From: Rebecca billardiae RCC1528
Lineage: Eukaryota; Haptophyta
Direction of reading: 5' to 3'
NCBI GenBank assembly: GCA_965240325.2
Contig: OZ251226.1
Location: 1,178,001 to 1,242,000, forward strand
Length of the DNA stretch: 64,000 nt
The position numbers were made by a program, and so were the translations under genes. Positions 18,901 to 28,578 of the stretch are shown here, piece by piece (position 1 is the stretch's first letter; each line of letters opens with the position of its first letter). The notes beneath the pieces were generated by a model. That model saw only the letters and a program-made list of their open reading frames with translations, was not told where the DNA came from and made no database searches.

Positions 18901-21364
18901 GGAGGTGGCGGCGCAGGCCGCGGCACTCGACGCGCGAGGCGATGAGATCGCCGCTCGCGAGGCCGCGGCGGCGGCACTCGCAGCTCGGGAGGCGGAGGTG
19001 GCGGCGCAGGCCGCGGCACTCGACGCGCGAGGCGATGAGATCGCCGCTCGCGAGGCCGCGGTGGCGGCTGCGCGCGCAGAGCTCGCCGAGGCGCGCAGCT
19101 CGAGCGAGCGGCAGCACCGCGCCGAGCTGAGGACCGTCGTGAGTGCCCTCGCGGTCGCTGAGGCGGAGGTGAGCGAGGCCGCGGCCGCGCTGAGTGCGTC
19201 CGCGCGAGACGTGAGTGACGCGGCCGCGCAGGCTGACACCGGCCCGTCGCCGGAGGAGGTCGAGGCGGAGCGGGCGCAGGCCGCGGCCGCACACGAGGCG
19301 GCCGCGCGCGCCGCCTCGCTGGAGCTCGAGCACGCGCGCGCGGCCGAGCAGATGGCGCGCGCGGATGCGCGGGCGCTGAGGGCGACGGTGGATGCGGCGG
19401 CCGACGCGCTGCGCGCCGAGATGGCGTCTGCGCTCGAGACCTCCGAGGCGTCGCACTCTGAGCTGATGCAGCGCACGGCCAAGCGGCTGCGCGCGCAGGC
19501 GGAAGCGCACGCGCAGTTGGTGGGCAGTGTGCAGCGCCGCCGCATCCAGCGCGCCGAGGGCATGCTCGAGCGGGCGACCTCGGAGCACGCCGCGGTGACG
19601 CCCGTGCGCGCCTCGCCCAGGGCGCACACGCGCGAGACGTCGCCCATGATGCTCAGCAGCCGGCGGTCCACGCCTCACAATCGCGCAGCGACGCCTGAGC
19701 CGCGCGTGCGCCGCCCGTGGGCGGACTCGGAGCAGCGCTCGCCGCGTCCGGAGCGCCACTTCGGAGACGGCGGCGGGGCCGGGGCCGAGCAGCCCATGTG
19801 GCCGCACGTGGCCCCGCCGCCGCCACCGCTCCGCCGCTCGGACTCCACCGACACAGCCGAGCCGAGGTGGCACTTCACGGTGCACGGCTCTCGCCCTGTG
19901 ACTCGCCCCAACACGCGCCGGGCGAGCGCATGGACCATCGCCGCCATCGCGCACATGGCTCCGGTCCCGGAGCCGCCCGAAGCAGCCGAGCTGACGAGGC
20001 GCGAGGAGCAGGCGCGTGCGAACGGCCTGGCGCGCATCGGGCCCACGCCGCCTCAGTGCACTCCGCCGCTGCCGCCGAGCGCTGCCGCGCGCCTCGCTGC
20101 GATGCCACCAGAGCTGCTGCCGCCGGCGGCGGCCGCGTCAGCCGACGCTGCATCTGCAAGCGGCCCCGTGGCTGCTGCGGCGCCCCAGAATCGACCGGCG
20201 CCGTCGGAGTGCCCGCTCCCGCCGCCGCACGCATCGCCCTTGCCGCCGACGGCGCGGCACGCGCCGCCGGCGCTTTCACAGCGGCCTCATGCGCCGACAG
20301 CCCCACCACCGCCGCCCCACTATCCCGTGCCCCCGCCCCGGCCAGCGGCGCTGCCCGCGCCCGCGGCGCACGCCCAGCGGCCGCCGCCGCCGCCGCCGCT
20401 GCCGGCCGTCGCACCGGTGACGCACGTGAGCAAGGCATCGCAGGCCTGTGCCATGCACTTTGCGCCCTCCATGCCGCCGCTGCCCTCCGCGCTCCTCGAC
20501 CTCGACATCGAGGCGGAGAACGCGGCGCTGGCGCGCATGCTGTCGTCCGTGCGGCTCTGGCGGAAGGGTGCTGAGGTGGATGGGCCGCTGCTGCACGCGC
20601 AGCCGTCCGAGCACGCGAAGCCCAGCCCGGCGGGGAGGCATAGCGAGGGCGCCGAGCGCTCGGCTCCGAGCGCTCGCTCCCGCGCTGCGGTGGCGGGCGA
20701 GCCCGGGGCAACGCGCTCCACGCCGACGACAGCCGAGCGCCCGGTCGCGTTCCCAGCGTTCAGCGTAAGCCACCGCAGCGTGGGCTGCGGCACGCCGCCC
20801 ACGCAGGCCTGTTCGCCGCTGGGTGCTGCGACTGCCGAGCTGCTCGGAGGTGGCGCGCGCTCGCCGACGCACCAGAACGAGCACTTCTTGCGCGCGCCGA
20901 TCATGTCGGCGGGCCGCCAGTCGACGAGCGCGGCTGAGCAGGGCAGCATGGTCGCCGCTTACCAGCGCAAGCTGCACGAGCAGTCGCTCACGCTCGACGC
21001 GCTGGGCGAGCACCTTCGTGGCCGCTGCGATCTCGCCGCGGCTGATGCGCGGGGTTCGGGCTCACCGGCCGCCGGCAGCCCAAGCCACGACAAGGACGCC
21101 GCGCTGCACGCCGTCCTGGAGCACGTCGTCTCGGAGCGTGCGCGGCTGAGCATGCTCACCAAGCAGCTCGCCAGGGCGCACGCGTGCATGCCGAGTGCGT
21201 TCGCAGCCCCAATCGGTGGCGGCGCAGGGTATGCGCAGCGGGGCGCGAGTAACGGCAACCACTGCGCACCTCACGGTGGTGCGCGCTGCGAGCTCAGCTC
21301 GGAGGCGTCGCCGCAGACCTCGCACAGCGCGGACGGCGCGGCAGCCCTTTCTACCTCCAGTTGA
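15989..21364 (+). CDS. Giant repeat-built coiled-coil protein, Pro-rich C-terminal half
   Basis: 1791 residues from the ATG at 15989 (MFSRRKSESSVGTRRLSEPS, a basic Ser-rich head likely to be phosphorylated). Residues about 40-260 are coiled coil. Residues 262-345 are two 42-residue repeats, six heptads each (EMEGRLDGLASERERLLQQL). Residues 346-1027 are 22 copies of a 31-residue unit (LAAREAEVAAQAAALDARGD then EIAAREAAAAA). Coiled coil continues to about 1185, followed by a long Pro/Ala-rich, probably disordered region and a short helical C terminus. No known domain is found. The 31-residue period is not a multiple of 7, so stutters are needed for a continuous coil. The role is unknown; a structural rod or scaffold is plausible. 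The long frames on the other strand here arise from codon bias and are not genes. Confidence 0.75.
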   Translation: MFSRRKSESSVGTRRLSEPSLGARRPSGAQQHLQMGQHLGEVVARQAITIAELEEQISSLRTARAGTTAAQSGIPEVEEDSVELESVRAQLLDARQQVTHLEQEIARGEAQTDTADERMDALEARAAELRTRGDELDAREASFSSRERETAQREKAVATLEAEVTARSAALEARATEVATRDTALAEREAELENELVRARQLGASGDAPAAVHMHTSGDANEAAAAVDEGAAALHTRTSALEAREADAQRLLAELDAREAALAAREAEVVEMEGRLDGLASERERLLQQLEQQQAGQREAAAALAAREAEVVEMEGRLDGLASERERLLQQLEQQQAGQREAAAALAAREAEVAAQAAALDARGDEIAAREAAAAALAAREAEVAAQAAALDARGDEIAAREAAAAALAAREAEVAAQAAALDARGDEIAAREAAAAALAAREAEVAAQAAALDARGDEIAAREAAAAALAAREAEVAAQAAALDARGDEIAAREAAAAALAAREAEVAAQAAALDARGDEIAAREAAAAALAAREAEVAAQAAALDARGDEIAAREAAAAALAAREAEVAAQAAALDARGDEIAAREAAAAALAAREAEVAAQAAALDARGDEIAAREAAAAALAAREAEVAAQAAALDARGDEIAAREAAAAALAAREAEVAAQAAALDARGDEIAAREAAAAALAAREAEVAAQAAALDARGDEIAAREAAAAALAAREAEVAAQAAALDARGDEIAAREAAAAALAAREAEVAAQAAALDARGDEIAAREAAAAALAAREAEVAAQAAALDARGDEIAAREAAAAALAAREAEVAAQAAALDARGDEIAAREAAAAALAAREAEVAAQAAALDARGDEIAAREAAAAALAAREAEVAAQAAALDARGDEIAAREAAAAALAAREAEVAAQAAALDARGDEIAAREAAAAALAAREAEVAAQAAALDARGDEIAAREAAAAALAAREAEVAAQAAALDARGDEIAAREAAAAALAAREAEVAAQAAALDARGDEIAAREAAVAAARAELAEARSSSERQHRAELRTVVSALAVAEAEVSEAAAALSASARDVSDAAAQADTGPSPEEVEAERAQAAAAHEAAARAASLELEHARAAEQMARADARALRATVDAAADALRAEMASALETSEASHSELMQRTAKRLRAQAEAHAQLVGSVQRRRIQRAEGMLERATSEHAAVTPVRASPRAHTRETSPMMLSSRRSTPHNRAATPEPRVRRPWADSEQRSPRPERHFGDGGGAGAEQPMWPHVAPPPPPLRRSDSTDTAEPRWHFTVHGSRPVTRPNTRRASAWTIAAIAHMAPVPEPPEAAELTRREEQARANGLARIGPTPPQCTPPLPPSAAARLAAMPPELLPPAAAASADAASASGPVAAAAPQNRPAPSECPLPPPHASPLPPTARHAPPALSQRPHAPTAPPPPPHYPVPPPRPAALPAPAAHAQRPPPPPPLPAVAPVTHVSKASQACAMHFAPSMPPLPSALLDLDIEAENAALARMLSSVRLWRKGAEVDGPLLHAQPSEHAKPSPAGRHSEGAERSAPSARSRAAVAGEPGATRSTPTTAERPVAFPAFSVSHRSVGCGTPPTQACSPLGAATAELLGGGARSPTHQNEHFLRAPIMSAGRQSTSAAEQGSMVAAYQRKLHEQSLTLDALGEHLRGRCDLAAADARGSGSPAAGSPSHDKDAALHAVLEHVVSERARLSMLTKQLARAHACMPSAFAAPIGGGAGYAQRGASNGNHCAPHGGARCELSSEASPQTSHSADGAAALSTSS
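16772..17023 (+). repeat. Two 126-bp tandem repeats
   Basis: Copies begin at 16772 and 16898, 126 bp apart, with only a few base differences. They code for 42 residues (six heptads) and lie directly before the 93-bp array in the same reading frame. Confidence 0.9.
17024..19069 (+). repeat. 22 tandem copies of a 93-bp coding minisatellite
   Basis: Units start every 93 bp from 17024 to 18977. All copies are almost identical at DNA level. Variants mark a higher-order pattern: a ccgctgcactc variant occurs near 17246, 17990 and 18734, exactly 744 bp (eight units) apart. A ggccgcactc variant follows the second and third of these. Such homogeneity implies recent unequal crossing-over or conversion. 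Confidence 0.95.
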
Positions 21365-21822
21365 AAGCCGCCGGTGACGACAGGTTCTAGCCGCATGCTA
21401 GTGCGAGACAGGCGCGCGGCGATGGGTCGGGTGCTAGTAGCATCGCAGCCCTTGTGTAAGTGTCTCTGCTACGTTTCAGTCGTGTGGGCACCAAGTGATG
21501 GTGCCACCTGCAAAGGCGGCCGTGGGCGGCCGCCATTATTTGTCGTCGTCACTGCCAAACGGCCCGGATCCTTCTGCGACACGTCGCAGCCGGGCGGGCG
21601 GCCGGACGGCGGAGGCACGCTCCACTCAGCCGGAGACGTACGCGTGGCGGTTAAAAACAGGGGTGCCGTGACAGAAGGCCGCCCGGATCCGTCAGATATC
21701 GCGGTGGATGCCCACAAAGAGGGCCGAGCAAAAAGCAAGAAGGGCAGAAGGCGGTGCGTTGCCCCGCGCGCTGTGAGCGCTCTCGTCGACCGCTCGGCTC
21801 GGGGCGCACGTGGCACGTGCCA
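21365..21822. other. Intergenic/5' flank of DHHC gene
   Basis: No coding region supported; presumably leader and promoter of the downstream acyltransferase. Confidence 0.4.
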
Positions 21823-23002
21823 ATGCCGTACGACGCGAATGGCAAGGCGCAAGATGTCGCTAAGAGCGCGCACGAGCTGTCCCGTCACTGTGGCGCGGAG
21901 CCGCCGTACAACCCATCGTTTGTCGGCACGGTCTCAGCATTCCTTGTCCTTTGTCCCACATACTACGCGCTGATGGTTCCGTGTGCGCATTGGGTATGGG
22001 TGGTGGTGCCAAGTGCGCTGCTTGCAGTTGCCATCCCCTCGTGGATTTTCGTGGTCGGGTCCAACCCGGTCGACTTCTACTGCAGAGCAAACACGCAGGT
22101 GACGGGCGACAACATCAAATGGTGCAACCACTGCGCGTGCTACACATCACGGGATGTGCGCACAAAGCACTGCTACGACTGCCGGAAGTGCGTTCCAGGT
22201 ACGCCTGCGCACAGAGGCTCGCCCACCCCCTCGCTCCGTGCTCGCGCACGCGCGCGCGCCCCGCGCGCGGGTTGTGGTTGGTGGCTGAAGCGTCGTCGTG
22301 ACCGCCGCCGCGCGCCTCGCTGCCTCAGGCTTCGACCATCACTGCACGTACTTGCAGACATGCATCGGCAAGCACAACTACCCGGTGTTCTTCACGCTTC
22401 TCTCGACTGTGTGGCTGTGGGCGCTGACCATGACGATCTGCGATGTGCTCAACGCGCTGCCGATCGGCACCGCCGCTGTGGGCTCGCCTTTCAACCAGTG
22501 CAGCGCAGGCGTCTTCAGGTGAGCCCGCGTGCTCGCCGCGCGGCCGTGCGTGGGCGAGCGTGGGTGCCGCCGGACGACGCGACGCGTCCCATCTCACCCG
22601 GAGCTGATCGCTCCCGGTGCGCCCTCGCCCTCGCGCCGCGCCAGGACATGGTACCTGGCGCTGCTCTCGTTGCACGCACTGGGCTCGTGCGGTGGGTTTG
22701 CGGTCGTGACGTCGCTCCTCTCCTTCCACGTGATGATCTGCTTGAAGAAGCAGACGACGTACGAGTGGCTGGTGGAGGACATTCAGAAAAAGAAGCAGCG
22801 CGAGAGGAACGGGTACAAGTCTCCCTCGGAGCGAGCAAAGCTGTACGTGGCCGGTATCTTCGCCAAGGCGCGTGCCCCGAGAAGTACGTCCACGCGCACA
22901 GGCGGCACGAAGACGGTCGGCATCAGCGCAGCGCCGCCGCCGGAGGGTACGGGCCTCAAGGACGTTGCCATCGAGATGAACCACAACGGTGGCCAGAACT
23001 GA
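21823..23002 (+). CDS. DHHC-type palmitoyl acyltransferase, three exons
   Basis: Spliced product of 307 residues (exons 21823-22198, 22329-22518, 22645-23002; introns 130 and 126 bp, both GT-AG, exon ends CAG). Two membrane helices lie near residues 30-75, followed by the Cys-rich domain: WCNHCACYTSRDVRTKHC, then CRKCVPGF and the catalytic DHHC at 128-131, then TYLQTCIGKHNYPVFF. Two more helices follow (about 140-160 and 193-215). The first splice joins KCVPG and FDHHC exactly, which fixes both junctions. The enzyme transfers palmitate to protein cysteines in Golgi or plasma membrane. The soluble tail (QKKKQRERNGYKSPSERAK) is basic. The ATG used follows stop-free GTG-initiated sequence with no earlier ATG in frame. 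Confidence 0.92.
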
Positions 23003-23824
23003 GGGGTTCGTGCAGAGCCGTGCACCTGCGCACCTGCCGACGAGCGGGGAGCCGTTCGTCGATGCTATTCGTTCGTCGATCATAAGACATCATTATCTAT
23101 CGAGGCCCGAGTCGGGCGCTGCCAAGTGCCAGCCGACGCCGGCCGGCAGCCCCAGGCCCAGGGCCAGGCGACTTCACTGAGCTCAGCCCCGTTCACCCGC
23201 CTCCACCGCTGGCAGCACTGCTGGCTGGTTATTGGTCCGCGCCACTGCATGACTGTGACTGACTGAGGCTGAGCTGCTCCGTCACTCAGTCAGCAGGTTA
23301 GCATCGATGACGGTCCGACGACAGAGAGCGTCCTAGACTAGCCCGCCAGACCTAGAGCCTAGAGGAGTGCTAGACTCAGAGTAGACTCCTACTGGGGCTG
23401 GACTTGGAGTAGTCACTGATGAGTCTCCTACTCCTCACTCTCAGTATTCAGAGTCAAGTACTCTGTACTGTCTTAAAGGGCAAGGCTGGAACTTAAAATC
23501 TTAAATCTTAATTAAAAGGCTAAGTCGTAGTAAGTCGCTGAGACTAAGTAGACTGCCGCCGGGATCTTGACTGGCCAACGTCTGCGGACTGAGGAGTGAG
23601 TCGGGCTGAGTGAGCTCACTGAGCAGACAGCGACAGCAGACACCGCGTGGGGCCCGCAGACCCGCAGACCGGAGTCACTCGTCAGACTCGAAGTCAGGCG
23701 CCGCAGGGCGTGGGCGGACCCGCGCTGGGGCGCGCGGCCCGACAGCCTCGTGCCCGGCCGGCGCTGGAGAGCAGCCCGGTCGTACGACGAGCCGCTTCGA
23801 CCCAGCTGACGACCTAGCCCGCCT
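23003..23824. other. Intergenic between convergent genes
   Basis: Low-complexity stretches built from gact/agtc/gag words (about 23225-23480). No gene supported. The DHHC gene (plus) and the SLC35D-like gene (minus) end toward each other here. Confidence 0.5.
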
Positions 23825-24986
23825 CTACCGGTTTCTGGTCTCCAAGTACTTGATCCATGCGTACCAGAAGCTCGAGATGAGTCCGATGAAGAGCCCGATC
23901 AGGTTGACCGTCGTGTACGTGGTGTTCACGAAGAGGAAAAGGCCAAGCGTCATCGTCACGAGCTTGGACATCTGCCCGGTGATCGAGGTGGTCACGCCTG
24001 AGTTGAGCGTCGTGCACAGGAACGTGGCGTAGTTCAAGATGAACGCCTACGGAGGGTGGGTGGTGCGCAAGGCGCGCGCGGATCGGTAAGTCCGCGAGGG
24101 CGGGCGGCAGCGAGGGCTGGGCCGAGGGGGTGCGCGCGCGGGCGGCGAACGTGGCGAATGCCATCACCTGAATGCACGAGCAGAAGAGGACGAGCAAGAA
24201 CTGCCAGTTCTTGATGTGCTCGTAGTCGAAGACCGCGCGCGAGTCGAAGTAGAGGTACGCCATGAGAAGGAACGGAAAGGAGCACAGGTTCATCAGGTAG
24301 AGTAGCTGCAAGTTGGACACCTGCAGCTGCGACTTTGTGACCTGGATGAGCAGCAGGTAGCCAGCGGTGCACAGGTTGTTGATGGTGACGCACGCGTACC
24401 CGATCGGGTTGAACTCGAGGTCGCTGACACCCGCGATGAGCGCCCCGGTCGTCATAACGAGCACCGAGGCCCACACGGGCCGAGACGCGTACTTGCGCAG
24501 CAGCGTGTGCTCACCAATCAGCACGATGAGCGTCGTCAGCCGGCGCAGCGTCGAGAACATCGGGATCGACATGTACTCGAGGGTGAAGATGCCCGAGAGC
24601 ACGTTGAGGCACCAGAATATGGCGAGTGGTAGCGCCACCGTCAGTATTCTTGCCGAGATGGCCGGCAGCTGCAGCGTGCCATGCGCGCCAATCAGCCGGA
24701 AGAGAATGAGCGAGCTCGTCACCTGCATGAGGGAGATCGTGATTGGATAGTCGAAGTGCCAGACGAAGAAGACGGCCTTGTTGAAGAAGGTGATGGTGAT
24801 GGATGTACCGCCATACAGCATGGCCGCGAGCAGCCCGCTCCGCCTGCTCTGCTCGGTGCTACTCGCCGCGGTGCGGTCGGCATGCGGCGATTTGGCCACG
24901 GGCGAGAACTCGCGCCCAGAATCGATGTCATCGGTCGACGAGAGAAGGCCCTGCGACTCGAGATCTTGGTCGGCTTGCTTGCGCAT
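23825..24986 (-). CDS. SLC35D-like nucleotide-sugar transporter, two exons
   Basis: 346-residue spliced product (exons 24168-24986 and 23825-24046; 121-bp intron at 24047-24167, phase 0, joining SCIQ to AFILNYATF). About ten hydrophobic segments begin after a roughly 45-residue hydrophilic N terminus. Family features: MLYGGTSITITFFNKAVFF in the first helix, YMSIPMFSTLRRLTTL in the middle, and NYATFLCTTLNSGVTTSITG near the C terminus, close to the ILNY..LCT..NSALT..I.G pattern of UDP-sugar carriers. It is predicted to exchange a nucleotide sugar for the nucleotide monophosphate across the Golgi or ER membrane. The sugar cannot be told. It is head to head with the PDI-like gene, 272 bp between start codons. 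Confidence 0.88.
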
Positions 24987-25258
24987 CCTCGACACCTTCC
25001 ACGCGCTCGAGGCACCGCCGTGCCTCTCTTCCTCGGCCGGGGCGCTGATGTTGCCGGGCGTTGACGCACCAGCGCTGCGCCTGTCTCTTGCGGAGGTCAA
25101 CCAGCGCGCACAGATGCGACTCGGGCGCCCGGACTCTCTCACCCGAGTACGACGTGCCGGCGCAGGACTTTCAACTTGCCAGCTCAGCGCAACGCCGCCG
25201 CCGGCGCGGACTTCGCAGTCGGGACCCAACTACCGCGGCCGCGACAAGCACACGTACT

Positions 25259-26189
25259 ATGCGGACCATCGTGTTTCTCGGCGCGATCGCGCTCGCGCGC
25301 GCGGGTGAGGTGACGGTGCTCACGGAGAAGACGTTCGACTCCACGGTGTACGAGTCTGGCAAGAGTGTCTTTGTGCGCGCTCGCTCTCGTGCCCCACCTC
25401 TGCCGGCAGCCGGTCATTCCGACTGCCCCCTGCTCGCCCAACCAAGTGGCCGCGGGGGCGCGCGCACGCGCGGCTGACGGGTCCTCGGTGCGCGCCCATC
25501 CCGCCGCCCCCCTTGCTGCAATGCAGGTCAAGTTCTACGCCCCATGGTGCGTTCAAGAGACTTGCGCGCCGCCACGCCTGCGCGGCGCGCGCGGCCTGGA
25601 GGCGTTGCGCGAGCACACGCATGGGCTCTGCTGACGACTCGCGTGTGCTTCGCCCTCCGCCCACGTGCGCAGGTGTGGTCACTGCAAGGCGATGAAGCCT
25701 GCATGGGACCAGCTCGGTGGTGAGTTCACTGATCATGCGAACGTGGTGGTCGCCGACATCGACTGCACCGTCGAGAAGTCGCTGTGCTCCAAGCACGGCG
25801 TCAAGGGCTACCCGACCGTCAAGTACTACATGCAGGACGACGGCACGGACTACAAGGGCGGGCGCGACTTCGACACGCTCAAGAAGTTCACGGAGGAGAC
25901 GCTGACCAAGCCGATCTGCAACTCGGACAACAAGTCCGCGTGCACGCCGGAGGACCTTGCTGAGCTCGAGAAGTACGAGAAGATGAGCCCGGAGGAGCGC
26001 AAGGCTGAGGTCGATCGGATCGAGAAGGAGGTGAAGGCGGCGAACGATGCGCACGAGAGCCTGCTGGAGAGCCTGCAAAAGCAGTACGAGGAGAGCAAGA
26101 AGGAGACGGAGGAGACCACCGCCACGCTCTCGAAGCCGCTCCGGTACCTCAAGAAGATTAAGGATGGGAGCGGGAAGGACGAGCTCTGA
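25259..26189 (+). CDS. ER protein disulfide isomerase-like protein with KDEL, three exons
   Basis: Spliced product of 216 residues: exons 25259-25372, 25527-25546 and 25673-26189. The middle exon is only 20 nt. Introns are 154 and 126 bp with donors GTGCGC and GTGCGT. A signal peptide (about 1-16) is followed by one thioredoxin domain: VKFYAP-W-CGHC with the active site at 46-49 built across the last splice, and later KHGVKGYPTVKYY with the cis-Pro. After the domain comes a charged helical segment (about 125-195), and the protein ends KDEL, the classic ER-retention signal. It is a single-domain PDI, much smaller than canonical PDI. The role is disulfide formation or isomerisation in the ER lumen. 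Confidence 0.93.
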
Positions 26190-27137
26190 GCAGCTCGAGT
26201 TGGGGCTGACGTGACAGCACAGCGCTGAGGGCTGCCACGCTGGCATGGCCGTGCTCTGCGCAGACGGGCTACTCGTGCATCGCGCACAGCCGGTCTGACT
26301 TGAACGAGAGCCGGTCACGGGGTTCACTCAGGCGGTTGCGACCGAGCACCGGCGTCACTGCACCGTCGATTGTCGATTGACCGCCCACGGCTCAACTAAA
26401 TGGCCGCGTGCGCGCGCACCATCTGACGACATATCTGTCGTCCATCATCCATCCCATGTATACTGATGATGACATCAATATGCCGTGACAGTCGATCCGT
26501 CACTGTCTGTACTTTCACTTTTCAGCAGTTTCAGCTAGTCGCATTAAAGTGGCTTACACTTACAGTTACCGTAGTTACTGTGACTGTCACTGGCAGTGTC
26601 AGTTAATACTATAATACTGCTGCTAAGGCTGAGGGACTAAGCGGTAAGTGAGCCGGGTAAGCCTACCGTGCTCGGACCGGGGCACCGGACCGATACAGTC
26701 GACGATAAAGTCCGATTATTGCCGGATGATTAATCAGCCGCATCGTATCGTCAATGACAATGGTCAACTGACACTCTGACAGCGCCTTGATTTTCTGATT
26801 TAGGGCATTTAGCAGCCGCGTAGTCATCACGGCGTTAGTCGCGTGACACCATTCATCACATAAATTATGATGAGTATGCTGTATGATGTACGGTCAACCA
26901 TCATGAGTTGGACCATCATCCGCCGATGACTTCGTATTCGGAGTCTTCGGACCGGAGTCCGGACCGGCGACGGCCCGCGGCGGGACGGAGACCGAGACGC
27001 CAGACGTGAGACGGCCGTCCCGGAGACTCGGAGTGCCAGGCAAGGGCGCCCGTTAGTTTTCGTCACCGTCTACTTTCAGTGATGGCCGAGCCTTGACCTT
27101 TATCAACTGTGACGATATATATACGTAGTCTGATTGA
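26190..27137. other. Intergenic region, no gene seen
   Basis: About 950 bp with lower GC than the genes and short cagt/gact-type words. It lies between the 3' ends of the PDI-like and SLC35A-like genes. No RNA gene or open frame supported. Confidence 0.5.
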
Positions 27138-28529
27138 TCATGGGTCGCCGTTGGCGGTTGCCAGAACGACCGACGAGCTCGATTTGCTCGTCATCGACGT
27201 GATGATCATCATAGGCGGCAGTGCCACACCTGCTGGCAGCGGTTGCCCACGCACACCGGTCCTCGAAGGCGATTCACGTCCCTGGCGGCTCCAGCCCGAG
27301 CGGCCCCTGTGCGAGCTGTCCTCCTCGCGCCAGTGAACAATGGGCACCATCTCGGCGGAGGACATGGGGCCCGTACCAGCTGTTGATCTTGCGTTGGATG
27401 CCTCGGCCCCGCGCCATCCATGGGAGAGACACCCAACCCAACCACCTGTTGCGTTAGCGCAGCAAGGGCTGTCGCCCGCGCCGTGCATGAGTGCACGGAC
27501 CTGCGCGTGATAGAAGCCACCCAGTGAGACGAGGACGAGACTCATGCCGAATTTGAAGAAGACACTTGCGCTCGACGGTGTGCACAGCGCAATGATGACC
27601 ATGGAGCCGGCATGGGAGTAGAGGGCGGCGATGTTGGACATGAATTTGAACGTGACGCTGATCAGGATGCCACTCACCGACTGCGTCAAGAGCACACCCC
27701 ACGCGAGGCGGTCGTCCCACGGGAAGAAGGCGCTCGTGCCCGCCGATGCATCCGGCATGAGCACCGTGCGGCGCACGAGCAGCACGAGCGCGTTCAGGGC
27801 GAATCCCCAGCAGTAGAGCACGACGTTCTGGCAGTAGAGCGATGCGCTCGAGCCGGCCCGTAGCCCCTTGAGCAGCTTCTCCTCGACGACGTTCGCTCCG
27901 CTCGTGAGTGAGCACGCGAAGAGCGTGCACGCCAGGCCGAGCGCGAGGCTGGGGTTGCTCTCCAGCAGTGCGCACGCCTCCTCGTCGCACACCTCCTGCA
28001 CGGAGCCGCTGAAGCTGAGCTCGAGCAGATCCCAGCGCGAGACCGTCACGCCAACAGCAAGCAGGAAGAGTGCGCCCCACTGCTCCGGCCCGAGCATGCG
28101 CTTGAGCACGAGCCGCAGCATGACGGCGGTGATGAGGATCTTCACGTTCCACACCACGGCCAGCGTGGCTGCGTCGATGTATCGCAGGATGACGAAGACG
28201 AAGTTGTTCTCCACGCAGTACAGGATGGCGGGCAGCGCGAAGAGAGCGCTCTCACGCCGACTCGGCCACGAACGAGACGGTAGCGCGCTTGCCAAGATGC
28301 AAGAGAGTGCCAGTTTTGAGAGCTCGACAAGCATGATGAGCGAGAAGGTCGAGTACTGCAGCCGGCCGTCGACGGCGACGGCGACAGCCTGGGCCTGTAT
28401 CAAGCTCTTCGCCGCAGTGACGCTGGCCAGGCAGGTGCACACGCCAAAGGCCACCGGACATGCGAGCTGAGCAGGAGTGGCAGGCTTGCTCGATGCCGGC
28501 GCCGCAGTGCTGCCGCCGCCATCGTCCAT
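27138..28529 (-). CDS. SLC35A-like nucleotide-sugar transporter
   Basis: 463 residues from the ATG at 28529 (MDDGGGSTAAPASSK). About ten membrane helices are visible. Family motifs include a KSLIQAQAVAVAVDG loop, SALFALPAILYCVENNFVFV, and ILRYIDAATLAVVWNVKILI, close to the NN..F..L..LDA.T..V....KIL signature of CMP-sialic acid/UDP-galactose carriers. TFKFMSNIAALYSHAGSM and FGMSLVLVSLGGFYH lie near the end. After the last helix there is an unusual 110-residue hydrophilic Ser/Gly-rich tail; this may be partly an unrecognised intron or a lineage-specific extension. A more upstream ATG at 28673 is open but would overlap the opposite gene. Predicted Golgi antiporter; the sugar is unknown. Confidence 0.86.
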   Translation of the reverse strand: MDDGGGSTAAPASSKPATPAQLACPVAFGVCTCLASVTAAKSLIQAQAVAVAVDGRLQYSTFSLIMLVELSKLALSCILASALPSRSWPSRRESALFALPAILYCVENNFVFVILRYIDAATLAVVWNVKILITAVMLRLVLKRMLGPEQWGALFLLAVGVTVSRWDLLELSFSGSVQEVCDEEACALLESNPSLALGLACTLFACSLTSGANVVEEKLLKGLRAGSSASLYCQNVVLYCWGFALNALVLLVRRTVLMPDASAGTSAFFPWDDRLAWGVLLTQSVSGILISVTFKFMSNIAALYSHAGSMVIIALCTPSSASVFFKFGMSLVLVSLGGFYHAQVRALMHGAGDSPCCANATGGWVGCLSHGWRGAEASNARSTAGTGPMSSAEMVPIVHWREEDSSHRGRSGWSRQGRESPSRTGVRGQPLPAGVALPPMMIITSMTSKSSSSVVLATANGDP

Positions 28530-28578
28530 TGATGCGCACGTTTGATCAGCTGTTGGGCTTGAGGAGCTCCGAATCCGG

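Noticed and set aside
17024-19069. CRISPR-like array
   Set aside because: Regular repeats, but there are no unique spacers and the whole array is coding.
16145-19954. Long minus-strand open frames (1269, 1015 and 937 residues) opposite the coiled-coil gene
   Set aside because: They arise because the 93-bp unit is a multiple of three and GC-rich without stops in any frame. Their translations are Arg/Pro or Ser/Ala monotony.
25320-26327. 335-residue minus-strand frame
   Set aside because: Antisense to the PDI-like gene, whose CGHC and KDEL motifs are decisive.
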